Part shown: piece after piece, positions 63,352-64,000 of the stretch
Layout of the letters: each line of letters opens with the position of its first letter
Position numbering within the stretch: the stretch's first letter is position 1
Assembly: GCA_964518575.1 (NCBI GenBank)
Contig: CAZFGW010000001.1
Coordinates: 124,001-188,000, forward strand
Direction: 5' to 3'
Length of the DNA: 64,000 bases
Source of the DNA: MGBC163016 sp964518575
GTDB taxonomy: Bacteria > Actinomycetota > Coriobacteriia > Coriobacteriales > Eggerthellaceae
Notes under the pieces: model-generated
What the model was told of the DNA's origin: nothing
What the model saw: only the letters and a program-made list of their open reading frames with translations
The model's database searches: none
Translations under genes and position numbers: made by a program

Positions 63352-64000
63352 CTATTTGATCCTCTCGTTGTACATCTCGTAGACCGCATCAAGATCTTCC
63401 TGGTCAGCCAATGCATTCCCCTGGCTGACATCGGCGCCGGCGGGAAGGAATTCGTCCACCGTGCAAAACGTGATGATGCGATTGTAATTATCGGGCTTGC
63501 TGCAGGTAGAGAAGGCGAAAACCTGCTTTATCTCGTCCACCGACGGTGCTGGCGGGTTGGGTGTCACGAGCGAATCGTCGAGACGTTTTTGGACGTACGC
63601 CTTGAATTCGTCATCCGTTGGGAAATTAGGGATGACGATGTCGGTAGATGTTCCTGGAACTTTGTTGACCGCGAACGAGGTCAACCTGAAATTGCCCACC
63701 GGTGTGAGGACGTAGAACATGCGATGAGCGTTGAATTCGGCGCTGTCAGTAAAGCCCGCCAGCGTGGCGAACATCGTGCCGTTATTGAGATGGTGACCGA
63801 AAAGCACTTCGACCTGATCGGTCCACTCGGGAGAGTCCACGCCCGAGAGCATGATGCAGCCATATTCTGCGCCAAAATCTCCGTTGGAGTTATCGCCGAA
63901 ACTGCGATTCAAGTAGTACTTGTCGTCATTTTCGCGCCATACGATGGGGTAGTTGATGATGGTGTCAGGGACGTATATCCATCCCACGACATCGGGATTG
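63352..64000 (-). CDS. Class B sortase, 5' end outside the window
   Basis: The visible 216 residues are the catalytic part of a class B sortase; the frame is open to the window edge, so the N-terminus and membrane anchor are missing. Landmarks: VGWIYVPDTIINYPIV, YGCIMLSG, catalytic His in LFGHHLNNGTMF, catalytic Cys in FAFSTCSKPDN and Arg in NRIITFC. Class B sortases anchor or polymerise surface proteins. It directly precedes purF, with no base between the stop and the purF ATG, so it may share the purine transcript by position only. Confidence 0.9.
   Translation of the reverse strand, partial: NPDVVGWIYVPDTIINYPIVWRENDDKYYLNRSFGDNSNGDFGAEYGCIMLSGVDSPEWTDQVEVLFGHHLNNGTMFATLAGFTDSAEFNAHRMFYVLTPVGNFRLTSFAVNKVPGTSTDIVIPNFPTDDEFKAYVQKRLDDSLVTPNPPAPSVDEIKQVFAFSTCSKPDNYNRIITFCTVDEFLPAGADVSQGNALADQEDLDAVYEMYNERIK

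Noticed and set aside
57683..64000. Xanthine dehydrogenase operon suggested by the XdhC-like gene
   Set aside because: All neighbours are de novo purine synthesis genes; no molybdenum hydroxylase subunit is present.

Overview
This 64 kb window looks like the chromosome of an anaerobic, high-GC member of the Coriobacteriia, most likely an Eggerthellaceae gut bacterium (Eggerthella, Gordonibacter, Slackia or Adlercreutzia type). This is an inference from gene content: a methyl-branch one-carbon operon with a corrinoid protein, cytoplasmic molybdopterin oxidoreductases each paired with a small Fe-S protein and sitting near MFS carriers, a LuxR-type regulator, a giant BspA-like leucine-rich-repeat protein and a class B sortase. 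No 16S rRNA gene is present to confirm it.

Layout. 0.1-7.7 kb (+): methyl-THF:corrinoid methyltransferase, corrinoid protein, MetF with a cysteine-rich tail, Fhs, FchA, FolD, then FolE. This is the complete tetrahydrofolate methyl branch of the Wood-Ljungdahl pathway, but no CODH/acetyl-CoA synthase gene is present. 8.0-17.8 kb (-): aspS, hisS and a large unknown protein, a NifX-like protein, and leuC-leuD-leuB. 17.9-24.6 kb: tRNA-Leu(UAA), an NlpC/P60 hydrolase behind a structured leader, two membrane proteins, CorA and HelD. 24.7-39.3 kb (-): two hybrid histidine kinases flank a surface-protein operon (2091-residue LRR protein, MoxR ATPase, DUF58 protein, transglutaminase-like membrane protein). 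39.4-41.4 kb (+): a 19-codon reading frame with its own terminator, a zinc-ribbon protein, an exported membrane-anchored protein and a DnaA-like ATPase. 41.5-54.3 kb: an accessory metabolic island with two URO-D family proteins, two MFS transporters, two molybdopterin enzymes with Fe-S partners and three tiny zinc-ribbon proteins. 54.6-57.4 kb (+): LuxR-type regulator, NAD(P)H-hydrate epimerase, a CmpB-like membrane protein and bacterioferritin. 57.7-64 kb (-): sortase, purF, purM, purN, an XdhC-like gene and purH.

How it may fit together. The methyl branch and corrinoid protein could take methyl groups from O-methylated substrates. The URO-D superfamily proteins in the island are candidates for the first transfer. 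The molybdopterin enzymes are candidates for reducing or dehydroxylating imported aromatic acceptors. Both roles are inferences.

Two patterns stand out. First, the two molybdoenzyme modules are mirror images around an AT-rich divergent promoter region, and each is headed by a tiny zinc-ribbon protein that begins MCFRP, ends in a Gly-Ala-Pro-rich tail and is closed by its own terminator; two further small zinc-ribbon proteins beginning MCY lie nearby. Second, a dispersed palindromic repeat with the terminus TGGGYATAGAYGTAGGG and the core GCGAGAT-N2-ATCTCGC occurs at every one of the five convergent gene junctions in the window, plus once after the tRNA gene.
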